From Rhabdornis inornatus (taxonomy: Eukaryota; Chordata; Aves; Passeriformes; Rhabdornithidae), in assembly GCA_013397075.1 (NCBI GenBank), contig VWZS01001909.1, positions 203,820 to 267,819 of the forward strand: a stretch of 64,000 bases of DNA. Reading direction: 5' to 3'. Positions within the stretch are counted from its first letter, which is position 1. The number at the start of each line of letters is the position of its first letter. Shown piece by piece: positions 31,962-46,900 of the stretch. A model generated the notes under the pieces. That model was not told the DNA's origin, did no database searches, and saw only the letters and a program-made list of their open reading frames with translations. The position numbers were made by a program, and so were the translations under genes.

Positions 31962-34900
31962 CTGGGAGAGAACAAAAACCAGGAAATGGGGCTGGGATCA
32001 CCCATGGGGGAACCAGGGGCTTGCACTCCCTGAGCCTGCAATTCCTCTTTTTCCGGCTTGGCATTCCCCCGAAATCATCTCCCATCATTTACAGCCATTA
32101 TTATCATTACATTACATATTATTATACTATTGTGTTGTTATATTGCTTTATATACTTATCTTTTATAATTTCAATTAATTATTTTATTCTTTGTTTACTA
32201 TTTATTTTAATTTAGTTTAATTTTCTATTTAGATTCTACACTTCTATAGATTTATTCTCATTCTTCTTTATTCTTGTTTAAAATTAGTAATTAGTATTTA
32301 ATATTCTATGTATTTTATTAAACCATCATTTATAACTCCTCTCACACAGAATGAAATATAAAGATCCAGGTCCTGGGCTCTGAACAGCAGGTAAATAATC
32401 CTTTGGGATGGTTCAAGTGGCTCCTTCCACCTCCTTTCCAGTGAACTGGGAAAGGTGTTTTGGGGAATAGGAGTCCTTTTTTAGCCAGGAATCTGCTGCT
32501 TTAATGAGCCAAGTCAAATACTGGAATTATCTCACAGGTGAGATCCTAAAATCTGATCCCTTTTCTTGGCCCATCCCAAAATGATTTATGTTTCCATGGA
32601 GTGGGGTCCCAGCTGTTCCCTCAGAGCTGTGACAGCCCTTCCCAGGGGCTGACACAGATTTGAATCCCTGCAATTGTTGGAGCCTCTTTACAATTCAGCA
32701 GGGAGAGGCCATTCTGCAGGGAATCAATCTCCATCCCCCTGGATGGTGAGTGACCATAAATACAACGATTCCTTGCCATGGAAACAGATAGCTCTTGACA
32801 GAGGGAAAAGCTTGCCAAGGATTTATAGGGCTGCTCAGCTCTGGGAGGCTCCACAGGGCACAGAAACTGCGGGATGAGGAACAAGGACACAGGGAATTCT
32901 GAATTGCTGGCCAGGCAGCACTGCACCATGCTTGACCTGTCCCCAGGATGCAGAGACAATCTGCAAAGGCTGGGATCAGAATGCAGAGGGAATGTGCAAA
33001 GAGCTGGGAATTGAGTCCAGGTTTGCTTGAGCGTGAAACTCGTCCTTCTCCATTTCTGCTCCCTGCCTCGCTTTATCCACACAGCCTCAGAGTAAGTGCC
33101 AGAAAATGGTAAAGAAGGGGACAGAATGAGAGGAAAACAGAAAACACCTCAGGAAGAGGTGAGCAGAGCCCAGGTGTCAGCACCTGCCAGCCCTGTGCAC
33201 CTGAGGTCAGCACAGGCTCTGACAGGGAGGGCTCTGCTCAAACTCCCTGCAAGGAAACCCTGCCAGGGAGCTCCACAGGGAAAATTCCCAGGCTAAGTCC
33301 ATCCTGCCCCGCCTCCTTACCTCGGGGATGTGGTGGCTGAGGCAGAAGAGCCGCTGGCAGTGGTGGCAGAGCTGGCCCAGGGTGGTGACAGAGGCCTTGC
33401 AGCGGGGGAAGCCACAGGTCCTGTCAGCCTCGATGGCAGCAGAGATCAGAGCATCGAAATCCTCTTCAGCCACGCTCCCGATCGCAGGTTTTCCTGGGAA
33501 AGGTGAGCAGCACACACCTGGATGGGGGCCTGGGAACAAACCCACCCTCCTGCAGCCACAGGGCAACCTCTGCCTTTACATCCTTCAGTGTGGGCCAGGG
33601 ACTCCCCTCAGCTCCTCTCCCTACTCTTGGGAGCCTCCCATGTGATTCCTGAGACTCTCTCCTGGGAAAGGGTCCCCAGTGTTTTTCCTTTGACTTAAGG
33701 AATGTGCCTCCAGGTATCCAAACCCCTCTACCTGGATGCTGCAGCCATTTCCCACCTCTCTGCAGCTTTCCAAGAGCCACAAATCCCAAAGTCTGGAACA
33801 AACCCACCAGGATTAAGATCCCATTAAGGAAGAGCATTAATTGTGCTGGTTACGAAAAGCCTGACCCACCTTTGGCTTCATTCTTGTCCTTTTTCCTGCT
33901 GCCACGGCCGGGCTCCTGCACCTTCCTCGCCGCCTCCTCCCGCCTGGCTTTCTCCCTCTGGACTCTCTCCAGGTGCAGGGATTTCAGGTCCACTTTCCCT
34001 GAGCCCTGGCTGCTTTCCCCTGGCTCTGCCGGGTCAGGGGTGTTCCCACTGGGGTGATGGGGCTCGGGAAGGGGCTCAGAGGGCAGTGGGGGCTCGGGAA
34101 GGGGCTCAGAGGGCAGTGGGGGCTCCTTGGGGAGTCTCTTGTGGACACTGATGTACCTGTCCCGGCCCTCGCCAGAGCTCAGGTGCTGCAGCCCATACTC
34201 CTCTGCCAGCACGTGAACCAGCATCCGCTCGTGGGAATTCAGGGATGCTGGGAAATCCAGCTGCTCCTCGCTGCTCGCCAGGAAGGCCACCAGCATGGCC
34301 CTGAACTTGTCCCCACGCCCCTTTGACCCTGAGCCATCTCTCCCAGCTCCAGCAGCACTTGGGGAGCTCCCTGCTCCCAGAGGTTTCTGGCTCCCTGCTC
34401 TGGCTGCTGCTGCCACCTTGAGCTTCCCAGCCGGAGCCGGCCGTGCTTTGGGTGCTTTGGGGCCCTGCTGGTGCTGGGCCCTGCCCTCCCCGGGGTAGTT
34501 TTGGGGCACAAGGTCATCCAGGTACTCGAAGGCAGAGCGCACGAGGCCGTGCTGGGCCAGGTGGTCCAGGAGGCGCCGCAGGAAGGGGCGGCTGCCCACG
34601 GTGTGGCTGTCACACACCACGGCCACCTGGCGCCGCGCCCGCGTCACCGCCACGTTGATGCGCCGCTCCTCGGCCAGGAAACCCACCTCACCTGGAAAGA
34701 CAGGAGGGAAGGGATGCCAGAGGGGACACGGCTGCCTCCAAGTAGGAGTTTGACCCAAGGATTTCTTGGCTGGAGGGTGAGAGTTGGCGTTTATGGGGCC
34801 CTGGTCCCTGCTCACACCTGTTTGTCTTCCTACTTGTGTTCCACACTGAACTCCTGGGGTTGGGAAGATGTTGCAATTATTATATCGAGACAGACTGGAC

Positions 34901-37900
34901 TGGCATCACCACCAGTCCTCTATTAGAAAACTTTTTTATGCCTTCTTTCAAGCAATTCTGACTCCTTTCCTTACAGGCAGCTCCACACAGCTCTGACTCC
35001 TTCTCTCTTCTCTGTATGACTGGCTCAACCCCAACCTCTCCCTTTCCCAGCTGCCTTACCCTGCCTGTCCCTCACACAACATCTTCTTACCTTGTCTGTC
35101 CCTTGCACGACCCCATGTCCCTTATCCCCTCACAGCACAGCCAGCAGACTCCATCCTGAACTGCAGTAGACTCTCATTCTCAAGCTCTAACTCAAACTGC
35201 AACTAGTGGCCAGCTAGCCCACTCTTTTATAACACCCAAACTCATGGGTGGGCACAGATATTTCCACTCCTCAATAATCAGTACAGCTGTAATTCATGGG
35301 GACAGATTGCCTTCTGGACTATCCTGCACTGTCTTTTCAACCTATTTTCCCACAGGAAGAGGATGGAAGGCACATGCAAAGGGGAAATATCTCCCTGCCT
35401 GGCCCACCACACAAGCTCAGCTTGGAGCTGGGAGCAAACACAAGCTGGAGCAGCGTGGAAAAGGTTCACCTTGCAACAGAGGAGGGACTGCAGGTAAAGA
35501 ACTCCCCTGAGTCCTACAGAGCTCCCCCCTGCTCCCAGATTCTGGAGGGTCTGTAGGAGCAGCCATTTGGGAACCCAGGGGGTTTTGCTGTGCTTACAGA
35601 CAGCAGTAAGAGCTGGCAGTGCTGGGATGACTCAGGCAGGATAGAGGAGTGTGGGTGGCTGCCGAGCTCCCAGCTCCAGGGAACAGCGAGGAGGCCAGTG
35701 GGGAAGAGATTAATGCCTCTGCCAGAGCAGTGCCCAGCCTGGCTCTGCCTCAGCAGCCTCATTTGTGCTGCCTTTGAGGGACATGGTGAGGGGCAGCTCC
35801 TCTCCCTGCTCTGCAGCTTGGAGACCAATTCCCAGTTTCTCTGATGAGGTTTTACCCAGCTGCAGGGGCTAATCCAACTCCTTTGAATCTTGGGATGGTT
35901 TGGGTTGGGAAGGACCTTAAGGCCCATCCAGTTCCACCCTCTGCCAGGGACACCTTCCATTATCCCAGGTTGCTCCTAGCACCATCCAACCTGGCCTTGG
36001 ACACTTCCAGGGATGGAACAGCCACAGCTCCTCTGGCCAACCTGTGCCAGGGCCTCCCCACCCTCACAGGGAAGAATTTCTGCCTAAAATAATGTTTCCA
36101 GCTGGAACAGGAATGGCTTCAGAAGGATAGGTCAAGGAGAAGCCTCTCTGTGCCACTAGGAAAACAGTTCCTGCCCCACACCTGAGCTTTGGCCTCTCCC
36201 TGTGCAGGAGAAGGGGCTGTGGGACACTCATCCTCCCAGGGCCACCAGCCCAGGGGTGAGTCACTCCTGGATCAGGGCTATTCTTAGTGCTGTCTCCACC
36301 TCCATTCTCCCCCCAAGGCTGATCTTCCTCCTCTGGGTTTGGAAAAAGAGGCACCTCCTCCTTCCATGCATATTTTCCCCCTTCCAGCCCTCAGCATTTC
36401 ACCTCCAGCAGCACAGGAAGGGCTGCAGGGCTGTGGGTTTGGAAAGGGAATTGATCCCAGCATGGAACAGAGGTGACCACAGAGTGATCTTGCTCAGCCA
36501 GCTCCACAAAACCTTTCAGCTCCTGCACAGGAACCTTGTGCCCCCAGGGCAGCAGCTTTTTTCCAGCTATTAACTTTAACTGCAGCTGCTGATAGCAAAG
36601 AACTTGATTTTCCGCTCTAGATTGTGCTTCCAAAAGCAGCATTTTCCATGCATGGCTTGGGATGCCAGCTCCTGCTCACTTTCTGCAGGGAACTGACCCA
36701 AAATGGGCTCAAAACCCAAGAAATTACCCCCCAACTCCCCTAAATGTGGGCCTAATGGGATGTGACACTCCTAGGGTCATAAAATCATTTCTGAGGCCTC
36801 AAGGGCCAGGAAACCTTCAAATTGAGAAGTCCTGGACCTGCTGTACCACAGGAGCCTCCTCTGCAGCCCTGATAGCATATATATTCATTAATTAAACAAA
36901 AAAGGGCTGAAAAGGGAGGGTTTGCCAGTAAATCCATCCAGAGCCATTAAACCAGAGCACTTGGCTACACGACTTCCTCCCCATTCCCCAGGGAGCAACG
37001 TTCCAGCAGCGAGGTCTTACCTTTCCTGTTGGATCTGACAAAGGACAGGATCACTGCTTCCTTCTCTCTTCCTTGGAAACCATCCACTGATTTAATTTCT
37101 AGCTCAGGGTGGTTGTGGCAAAGGTGCTGTCGGAGCATGTCCACCTGAGAAACAGGCCAAGGGGAGCTTTTAAAGGAAATACATGGGTGAAAAGGATTAA
37201 AATGGCAGAGTTTTGGGGGAAATCCCTCCCTCCCAAACCCACAAGGATGAGCACTGGCATGTCCTGAGGCTGTGAGTGGAACACCTCACTAACAGCTCTT
37301 CCCTCCATGGCCTCAAGCTGCTCAAAAGTGCAGGAGTTGGTCCCAAATGCTGGTTAAATTTGGCTCTGCAGGTCTCTGGGATCTTGTGCTGCTCTGTGTG
37401 CAGGGAGAGGAGGGATGCCCGGAGAGGGACAGCTCACCTGGAGGTTGTAGGGGGCCACCACAGCAATGTCCTTGGCCTTCACACCAGCATCCACCAAGGC
37501 CTGGACGTGCATCCCCACCAGCTGGACCTCCCCTGGGACAGGAACAGTGTGTGACAGGGGATAGAGGCCAGAGGAATGTGCCCACCTCCCCCAAAACAGC
37601 AGGAAAGGCTGCCATGAACCGCTTATCCAAGATGGTGCCAAAAGAGGGATTGAAGGGGAAAAATTAAATCCTGTATGAATTATTTCATGGTTTATTAGCT
37701 GGGCTTCTGCTTTGCAGCAAAACACAGCAATAAACATCAGGACTCTGCAGTGAGCTGTGCCAAAAGGCTGCCTCACAAATTTGGGGAGATGTGCTTCTAA
37801 TCCCCTGCTCCAAATCCCTGAGTTCTCTCAGACCAGGCTCTTTGGCTCTCTGAGAGGGAACAAGAGCCTGTTGTGTTCAGCAGGGCCCTGGGAATGGTGC

Positions 37901-40900
37901 ATGGAAAAATGAGGCACTCAAATGATGATGGGGTGAAACAGAAGGTAAAAGGTATTTAAACTGGTAAAAACTGCCTCTGTATTTTCCAACCTGACTTTGC
38001 ACTCAAGCTCTGTAATGAAACCTGTATTTTCAGGAGAAAAGCAGCAGAATTTGGTGTCCTAGGAAAATCCACGGAGAAGAGGCAGACAGGATTTCATGGA
38101 AGGAGCAGAGGACTGGGAGGTAATTCTGAGCCTTATCCATAGCCTTCCCAAAACAGGTCTGCTGCTATTTGCCTTTCCTTGGTGTAAAGCACCTCCCACA
38201 GGGATTCTCCACCCTGTCCCAGCCCTCAGCACAGAGAAATGTCCCTGCAGGGAGACACAAGATGCCACCCACAAGCTGGACACTGTCACCAGAGCTCCAA
38301 CACAGCTTGGACTCCCTGGAAGTTGAGGACTTATGGAGGGAATGATCTGTCAGCTAAGCAAGGCTCTCTGGGACCCCACTTTCTCCAGGAGAGACATCTG
38401 TGGGATGTGGCCAAACCCGTGCTGGGCTGAGCACCTCAGTCCATCCATTCTGGCCAATGGTACCTGGATTGCCCTTGGACTGTTCATCCTCCACTTCCAG
38501 CTCAAACAGGCCACAGCCAGCAGTGTCTATGAGCAACAAGGGAGTGCTGGTCTCTTCTGTGGAGGAGATGCCTGGCAGGTCCCTGCACAAGGGATTTGGG
38601 AAATACAACGCTGATGTTACAGCAATATCCACACAAGCTCTGGCTTGCCCCGTCCCTGGAAGAGCCAGGCTGGATGGGATATGGAGCAGTTTGGTCTAGT
38701 GGAAGGTGTCCCTCCCCCTGGCATGGCACTGGGTGGGCTTCCAACCTTCCAACCCAAACCATTCCGGAATTCCATAGCAAAGGAGGACACAGAAGACAAC
38801 TCTGCATCACTTCTGGTCAGAGAGCAAAAAGGACAAACCCTCCCAGTAATGACTCCTCGATGAAACAACGGCTGAAAGAAAAACACTGCCCCAGCCACAG
38901 GAGGAGTGGCAAACTCCGCAGGGAAGGGACAAACAGGGATGAAAAGAACATTTCAGCGGAGAGCAAGTGACCGACCTGAGCAGGTGCTGCGCCACGGAGG
39001 GGTGTGCGCTGAGCCGGCCGCCGTAGAGCTCCGAGGACGCCCATTCCATGATGTCCCGGTGCATGCGGTACTGCACCGTCAGCATCCGCACCGCCCGCTC
39101 CCCGTAGTGCTCTGCCAGCCGCTCCATCAGGCTCAGGGACAGCCCCTCGGCCGCTGCCCTGCGCGGAGAAGCAGCTCACAGTGGGAGTGTCCATCCCCCA
39201 GGGCGGGATGGGACTCAGCCAGCCCTTCCCGACACACGACACGCGGTGTCCATCGCTGCCGAGGGTGTCAGCGGGAATGCTCTGGGAGCACCTTCGTGTG
39301 GCTCCCCTGGGACGGCACGGTCACCTCTGTTCCACCTGGGTGTGTGTCAGACCCCCAGGGATCAGAGAAGCTGGGACACGGATCCTGCCCCTGTAATTCA
39401 AGCAATGCCAACAGTATTGCCCGTGGAGTCACCACCCCTGGAGCTGTTCAAGGAACAACTGGATGTGGAACTCAGTGTTCTGGTCTGGTTGAGAAGGTGA
39501 GGATCAGTCACAGGGTGGACTCAGTGGTCTTGGAGGGCATTTTCAACCTCAGTGATTCCATGATCCACCAGTGTTACTACAAGCTCAGCCACAGCATCAT
39601 CATCACCCAGAGTATTAGGATCAGAGCTCCACTCCAAATTTTGGAATGCCTGGTGCTCACACAGCCAACCCTTGCTGGTTTCATCAAGACCTCTGCTGCT
39701 CCAGCATTTCCATCCTTCCCTGGCTGCTTACCCCAGACTAACACATTCATTGCTTTTTCACCCATTCAATCCCCATCATATCCAGCAGCACCCTTTGTTC
39801 ATATATGTGGTACAAATGAATCAAATTCCTACAGAATTCAGCCTTTCAGGAGCCTGTTTGCTTTCTCCTGGCCTCACAGGGGGTTTGTTGGGAAGCATCA
39901 TCTAGGAAGAAGGATGGAAGTCGTTGTGCTTGGATTTCGTCAGCACACAGAGATTTTTCATACTGAGGCTGACACTGAGAGGTGCTGGAGGCTGCCAGAC
40001 ACAATGAAGCAGTATGAAGATGATGGAATGATGACAGGGAACAGCTCAGGAAAATGCTTTCCATCAATCTCTGGGGTACAGCACACATCCAATCCCTGCT
40101 GGGGGAATTCCAGTGCTCCATGGCCCCACAGCAAGCGGATCCTTGTGGCATCAGCCAGCCCTGCCACGCTCACCACAGGCACTTGGGAAATGTGACAAGG
40201 GACTGCCAAGTCATTCAACCTGCAGAAGGGACAATTAAGGACAAATCTTTCCAAGAAGCCAAGCCTCATTAGCTCTCCTCCTCGCTGAATCATAGGATGC
40301 AGCACGGAGGCAAAAAAAAAGGGGAATAACCTCTGGATGGACAGGGCTGCAGGATGTGGGAGGCAGCAGTTTGCCAGAGGTAGGATGGGGTAGATGGGAT
40401 CAGGAGACATAGCAAGATGTGGGGCTGGGGGATGCATTCCAGTTATCAGGAATTAACTTGATTCTCCCAGCTCTGCTCTACCCACGGAGCCTGGATTTCT
40501 TGTCAGGAAGGAAATTTGGCACTCAGGTGCAAGCACATGCCTGAAACAGCCATCAAACCTCACAGCAAGCCTCAGGAATGATGCTCTTCCCTACCCTTCC
40601 AGCAGCATTCCCACCACAGGAGGTTATGTGCTGAATTAATAATGAGGAATTAATCTGCTTGGGAATATTTCACCTGTTAATAATTTTCTGTTATTTTACC
40701 ACTCAATTAATTCCTACAGTGGTTGATTTCTCTGCCAACGAAATCCCGAGTGCCCTGAGCAGATGTTTTTTATCTATTGATTGCTTTAGAGAAATAAAAT
40801 TGGGATAAGAGGTTGGGCAGACAGAACCATGCATGGGATGCTTGGGAATATCTACTTTAAAGTACCTAAAGTACAGCTGGGAAAGGCAGAATTCCCAAAC

Positions 40901-43900
40901 CCAGCCCACAGCAAGCAGGATTTATTGCTAACATGGTTTCACCTTGTTTTGCCTGCAGGAAATGCTGTGCTGGGCCAGCCTGCCCTGTACGTGTCCAGAA
41001 TGATCAGTACTGGGAGAAAAACAGGAATTGTTTCCTGTGGAAGGCTGGAGCTGTGTCCTCAGTCATGGCATGTTTTTTTCTTATTCATCCCTGAGACAGG
41101 AGATGCTGGCGTGACTGATCCCTGCAGTACACACTGGATTTGGCTGGAAAAGCCTGGAGAAGGAGATCACTGTGTTTTCCCACCTCAGGAACTCCATTAA
41201 TTTAGTTAATTCATGGATGTGCACCAAGACATTCCAGCTGTGGAGGCTACCAGAGAAACCCAAGGCCTGGCACTTCAGTGCCAAAATGAAAGGAAGTCCA
41301 TTCAGACCTGCCATGGGAATCAGTACGTGGATTTGGGATGGTGCTGACATCCAGACTGACCATTGACAAATAAGATGGCAAAATATCCCTGTGTTTGTCC
41401 AGGAAATGGGTTGAGAGCAAGAGGTTTGGAAAGCACCTGAAGTGAGTAAAACCAAATTAATACATCAGAGCCCTGATGTGGAGACAAAATCATCAGGAAA
41501 AGGATGGAATGAGGGCTCCAACAAGGCAAACAAATGCTCCTGACAGACTGCAGGAAGTGCCCTGGCATGGAGATGTCCACAGGGACAAAGACAAAATGGA
41601 GCAGGAGGACTTCCAAGATAGAAGCTGCAGAGGGGGAATCAGAGGGGGCTGGAATTTGCCAGCATGGACTGGAAGGTGCGTGGGGATGCCCTCTGCATCC
41701 TGGGGCAGCTCCAGGTGTGTCAGAAAGCAGGGAAGAGGAGCTTTCAGACCCTCCATCAAACATTCCCTAGGTCTCATGAGGTCACTGCTGATAGAACAGG
41801 TAAATGCCGATTCCACGGAGGAAAAAGCAAGTAACAGGAAGGTGGATAGAGTCCCACAGCATTCCTGCTGGACACAGGCTTCCTGCCTGAGCAGGGCTGA
41901 CTTCCCCTGCTGTAGTAACAGCCAAAACTCCTGCCAGCCTGGATTCATCCTGGATAACTTCAGACCCTTCCCTGTGGCCCCAAAAATAGGAGCCCACCCA
42001 CTCCAGGCCCGCTGTCATCAATGGAGAAGAGGAAGGTGGGCGGAAGGGTTGGAGTCCTCCGCATGAATCATCCCTGGAAATAGCTCCTTGCTTCCTCTCA
42101 ACCACAGAGGAGGTGGCAGGTGATCTGGGGCCTTGGTGGAAGCTCTGGAAATACCCAGGGAAGGAGGTGGAAGGGATCTGCAGGGAATGTGGAAAGCCCA
42201 AAACGGGGCTCTCCAGCATCCCGTTGATTTGCATCGCAACTGTTCAGGCTGGAAAAGATCTTTATGATCGTGGAGTCTGATGTTCCCCCAGCACTGCCAA
42301 GGCCACCAAGTCAAAATTGATGGAGAAAAAAGCACAACTCCTCAAGCAGGAGCAGGAGAAGATCCAGGAGCTCTGCAGGACATGAGATGCTTTTTTGCTG
42401 CCAGCTCCAGCCAAGGCTCCTGGCAGCAGCCACCGTGACAGAGCAGAAAAAAAGCAGCTGCTCTAATGTTTCTGGAGTGAAGAAAAGCTGCTTTTGTCTC
42501 AAAAGAGGGAGCCAAAAGTGACACCAGCTCCCCATTCCAGAGTAACAGAGATGGATTTTTTACTGTGTTTTGCCCTTAATCTGACAGTCTGGGGAAAAAA
42601 CAGACTGAGGTGCACCCAGCTGGATGGACACTATGGAGTATTATGGAGCTATCATGCAGTTTTCCTGGAGAAGAACTTTATGCACCACTTACAGATAACG
42701 ATGACAACCCTGAAATTAGAAGGACCAAATGGCCAATTTCTTCTTGCTACCAACAAGATACTACTCCAGAAAGTGCCTTGCTTGGAAAATCCAGGCATGG
42801 AGAGCCAGCCTGCAAATTCACAGGGAATAAATAGCAGGACACCAAGAGTGGAGGGCTCTGGAGATGCTTTTGGAGCTCACCAGCCTGGACACCTCCAGGC
42901 AGCTGAGCATGTGTTTATCACTAGCCAAGATCTGCAGAACAGCAAGGTTTGGGCATCAGAGAGAGGTAAAATGAGAGGATGCTGCAGCCCCTGATTGTTG
43001 TTCTCACTATCTCTCAGCCATGTGCTGGGAGCTGCTGCCTGCCTTGGATTTTTCATTTCCTGTGTTCAAAACTCAAGTGAGATGGCAGATATGTGTCTTG
43101 TTCATTATTTTCTGGAAGCAGGAGAGGATGTTTATGAAGTCAGCCCTATTTCTCTGCTCCTGTGGTTCAGTAATTTCAGATCTGGAGCTACCTAAACCAG
43201 ATAAACATGAGCACATTTATGTTTTAAATTACTCAAAGATTCCTCAGTCCTCTTTGCAGCATCCCCCTGGAAGCACAGGCAATTTGCACTATCCACAGAT
43301 CTTTTCCACAAACTAACTGTTCTTATTATCCATGTTGTAGGGACTGGGAGGTTTTATAATCCCTGAGGTGTGTGATAATGCAGCATCTCACTGGGCCAAT
43401 TCACATATTAATACATTAAATAAATAAATGTGGAAACCACAGAAGCAGAATTAAAGGAAAGACTTGGATTAGCCTGAGGATGAGCCCAAATGCATCCCAC
43501 AGAGCCTGCAGGCAGCACAGATCCCATGAAACATCTCCAAACATGAGGATTCAGGAGCTGCACAAATCAGAGGAGGATCCAGGATTTTTACCTGTGGGAG
43601 ATGATGGTGGGGGGCAGCTGTTTGTGATCCCCAGCCAGGATGCACTTGGGAGCCTTGAGCAGAGGGATCCAGCAGCTGGCTTCCAGAGCCTGGGCACACT
43701 CATCAATCACCACCAGGTCAAAGTGGGTTTCAGGCAGCAGCTTCAGGGGGCCATCTGAGGAAGCACCTGGTGGAAGGAGAAGGTGCCAAAGTGAGCAGGG
43801 AAGCAAGGAAAAGTGAGGAACCTGCTCTGGAAACAAACCTCACAAGCGGTAATAGTGATTGAGGCAAGTGAAATAATGGTTCTTTGCAGGGATTTCAGCA

Positions 43901-46900
43901 ATTCAGCCCTGCCAAACACGTATCCATTGATGTGTGTAAGTCAGGATTGTTTTTGCCAGTTCCTCTTTGTCCTTTTTTCTCTGGCATCTGGGCCCAGAAG
44001 CTTCCAAGTATCTTTGGGAACAGCAGCAAAGCCTAGATGCCAAAGAGAACAATATGCTCCAGTGCTTCATCTGGAGCAGAGCAGGGAACACCCACCTTCC
44101 TGCTGCCCCCCCAGTGCCAAAAAAACTCCTCATCCTCAACTGAGAGGCTGAGGGACTGACTGGGGATCCACCTGTCTGGAAAGTAAGGGACAGTTTCCTG
44201 AGAGGGGGAGGTGGGCTGAGACCCCACCTCAGCTCCTCCTCCTATGCCTCTGCTCCTCTTCCTCATGGCACTGGGACAAGGGAAAGAAGACTGGAACCAT
44301 CAGAAGTCCATTTGTAACATTTGTGTCCTTACAGACATCCTGCTATCCCACACCTACTGATACTGATCCAGGCATTGATCAGAAATCTGAATTCCAAGAG
44401 CCCTGCAGTTCACAAAGAAGGATGCAAAAGGAGGAAGGCAGAGTGAAGAAGCCAGTCTCCCAGCCCACAGGATTTTTATTTGCAGAAATGTTTTTTTTTC
44501 CAAAGCTCCCAGACCTCTCAGAGCTGTGCTATTGCCGCTCTGAGAGTGGGAATTTGGCTTTACCACTGTAAATCCTGCTGCCTCTGCAGCTCTGCATCAC
44601 TTCAGACACTCCAGTTTGCCACCAAAGACACTGTTTTCCTTCCAAAACTGTTTTCCAGCCTGTATGAATCCACTCTGGTGAGTTGTACAGTTATAACTCA
44701 ACTTTTGCCACTTTCACAGACCCCTTGACTGGGAAGCTCCAGTTCCAGGGAGAATCAGAGCTGATCAACAGAAAATACCAGTTTTACTGGGAGAAGGAAA
44801 TCTCTCCCTTTCTTTCAGGCGAATACAAAGGAGAGGCCAACTCCCAGGGACTAAGACACAGAAGGATTTATCTTTCTGCTAACCTCCATTCCAGTAACTT
44901 GATTTTTTATGACCTAAAATTATTGATTTTTCCTTTCAACAAATGACCCTTGAGCAACCAGATCTGAAGATAGTAAGATTGTATGAAAAACCTGAGCCAG
45001 TAAAGCCCTTCCACACATGCCAAACCTTCCCACCTGGAGCTGCAGATGCCTGATGGACACCCGGAACTGCTCCCTAAAATCCTGTATCACATCATATGGG
45101 TGAGTGCAGAAGCAGCCACATGCAGCCTGGGGAAACACGTGCTGGATTCCATCAGTCCTGGAAAGGGTCCAAGCAGGGAAGCAATGCCATGTGATTTGTG
45201 CAATCAGGAGCAGATTGCACACCTCCAGAAGCACTTGTTTACTCACTGCACTCCCAGCTCCTACTCACAGCTAACAGGGGCCCTTCCAGATCCACATTCT
45301 GTGCTCAACAACCTCCTGTGCAGAGTGGAAGCTGGGAGAATCCCACTGGGGAGGGGTTTGGGAGATTTTGCTGAGCTCCTGGGAGATCAGAGCAAGTGTC
45401 CCAGCTATCCCAGCAGGATATCCCAGCTGCCTTCCAGAGCACGTGGTTTACCTGGTAAAGGGAGGGAAAACACAGAGCAGGAGGATCTCACACCTGTGTT
45501 GGTGGCAAGGACAACGCTGGCCTGGCTGAGGGCTGCAGCCATGGCAGCTTCTTCTCGCTCCTTCAGCTCCTTCCTCAGGGTCTTAATCTCACCCAGAAAA
45601 TGGTTTCGCTCTCCCTTGTCTTGGGCCTTTTTGGTTTTTGCCTAGAAAACAGAAAAATTGGGATAGAGCCAACTGCTGCTACTCAGTTCTGGCTGAAGCA
45701 TCTGGGCATGGAGCAGGGAGGAATGTTTGGGAAGAGGGGGTTTGTTCCTCTGCTGGAGGGATTGGGATTTACTATCTTGTTCTGAGGAAGCAAAGCCTTT
45801 CTGGAAGCAGGAGGGCTCCCCAAGCCCCAGCAGCCACCTCAAACTGGCCTCTCTGAGCTGCTGGAAAGGATCCAGAGCAACACCCAGACAGGCCCAGGGC
45901 TTTTTTTTAGCAGGTATTAAATGTATCTACCAGCCCAATCCACCAGCAGTGCCAGAGCAGCAGCCATGGGACCACAGCTCAGCTATGGCTCACTGAGCAA
46001 TCCCAGATGGAAATTGGGATTATTTCCTTGGAGGTAAGGCTGATGACTTGGAAGAATGAAAACGCTGCAGACAGAAGCTCTTATATGCAGCCAAAACAGT
46101 AAGACCTGCTGGTTCCTAGAGTCATGCCATGGATGGATGGATGGATTTTGGATTTTTCAGGGTCTAACATGGATCAGCTCAGCACCCTGTTTTGGCTGAA
46201 CTCATGGGTATTTAAAACTGTGAAACCTCCATGTGTCTGTCAGGTGTGGTCAAAATGGGCTCAGGAATTCCAAGGGTGGGATCAAAGGCCTTGAGAATAT
46301 GGGCAGTTTGGATGTCACCCACTCCTCCTTACGAATTAGGAATATCAGCTCTGATCATCCCCACCTGCCTCATATGGGCTCTCTCCTCCACTCACTGGTC
46401 TGGGAGTCTATTTAGGGCCAGCTCATGGATCCTGCAATCCCTGCCTCATCCTCCTGCACTGTTCCCTGATCCTGCTCAGAATCCCTGGAGCTGGACTGGC
46501 CCTGGACCTGTGCTGCATTTCCTTCTCAGGTACTCTGGGGCTGAAACCTTGCTGGGGCAAGGAGTATCCAGAAGCTGAGGTCCTGGGAATCTTGAGGTGA
46601 GAGAAGGAAGCACAAAGGGGTAGGAAATGCCTCAATTTCTGTTACTGCTCCTTCTGTGGGCTGGGGTGAAGGGAAGGAGAGAGAAGAGTCAAAACATGCA
46701 GCTGCAAAGGGAGAAATTGTTCCAGAAAAAAAGCAGGGAATGTGGCAGTGGAGAAATGAGAGGCAGGAGGAAGAAAAGATGGGTCAGGACCTTGGAGATG
46801 AGCTCTCTGCAGCCAAGGACAGCTTCTGTGACAGACTCCTTCCAAGGAGATGAAAGAGAAAATTAATCACCAATGAAAAAGATGGAAAATAAATTAAGAA

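Noticed and set aside
34869..35304. extending the candidate LTR to 35304 (alternative TGTCCCC... end)
   Set aside because: Both ends give TG...CA, but neither has a clear flanking target duplication; the shorter unit was kept as the more conservative call.
38906..40195. 429-codon + strand open frame
   Set aside because: It reads antisense across IGHMBP2 exon 9 and a CR1 fragment, has no recognisable domain, and the conserved protein lies on the other strand.
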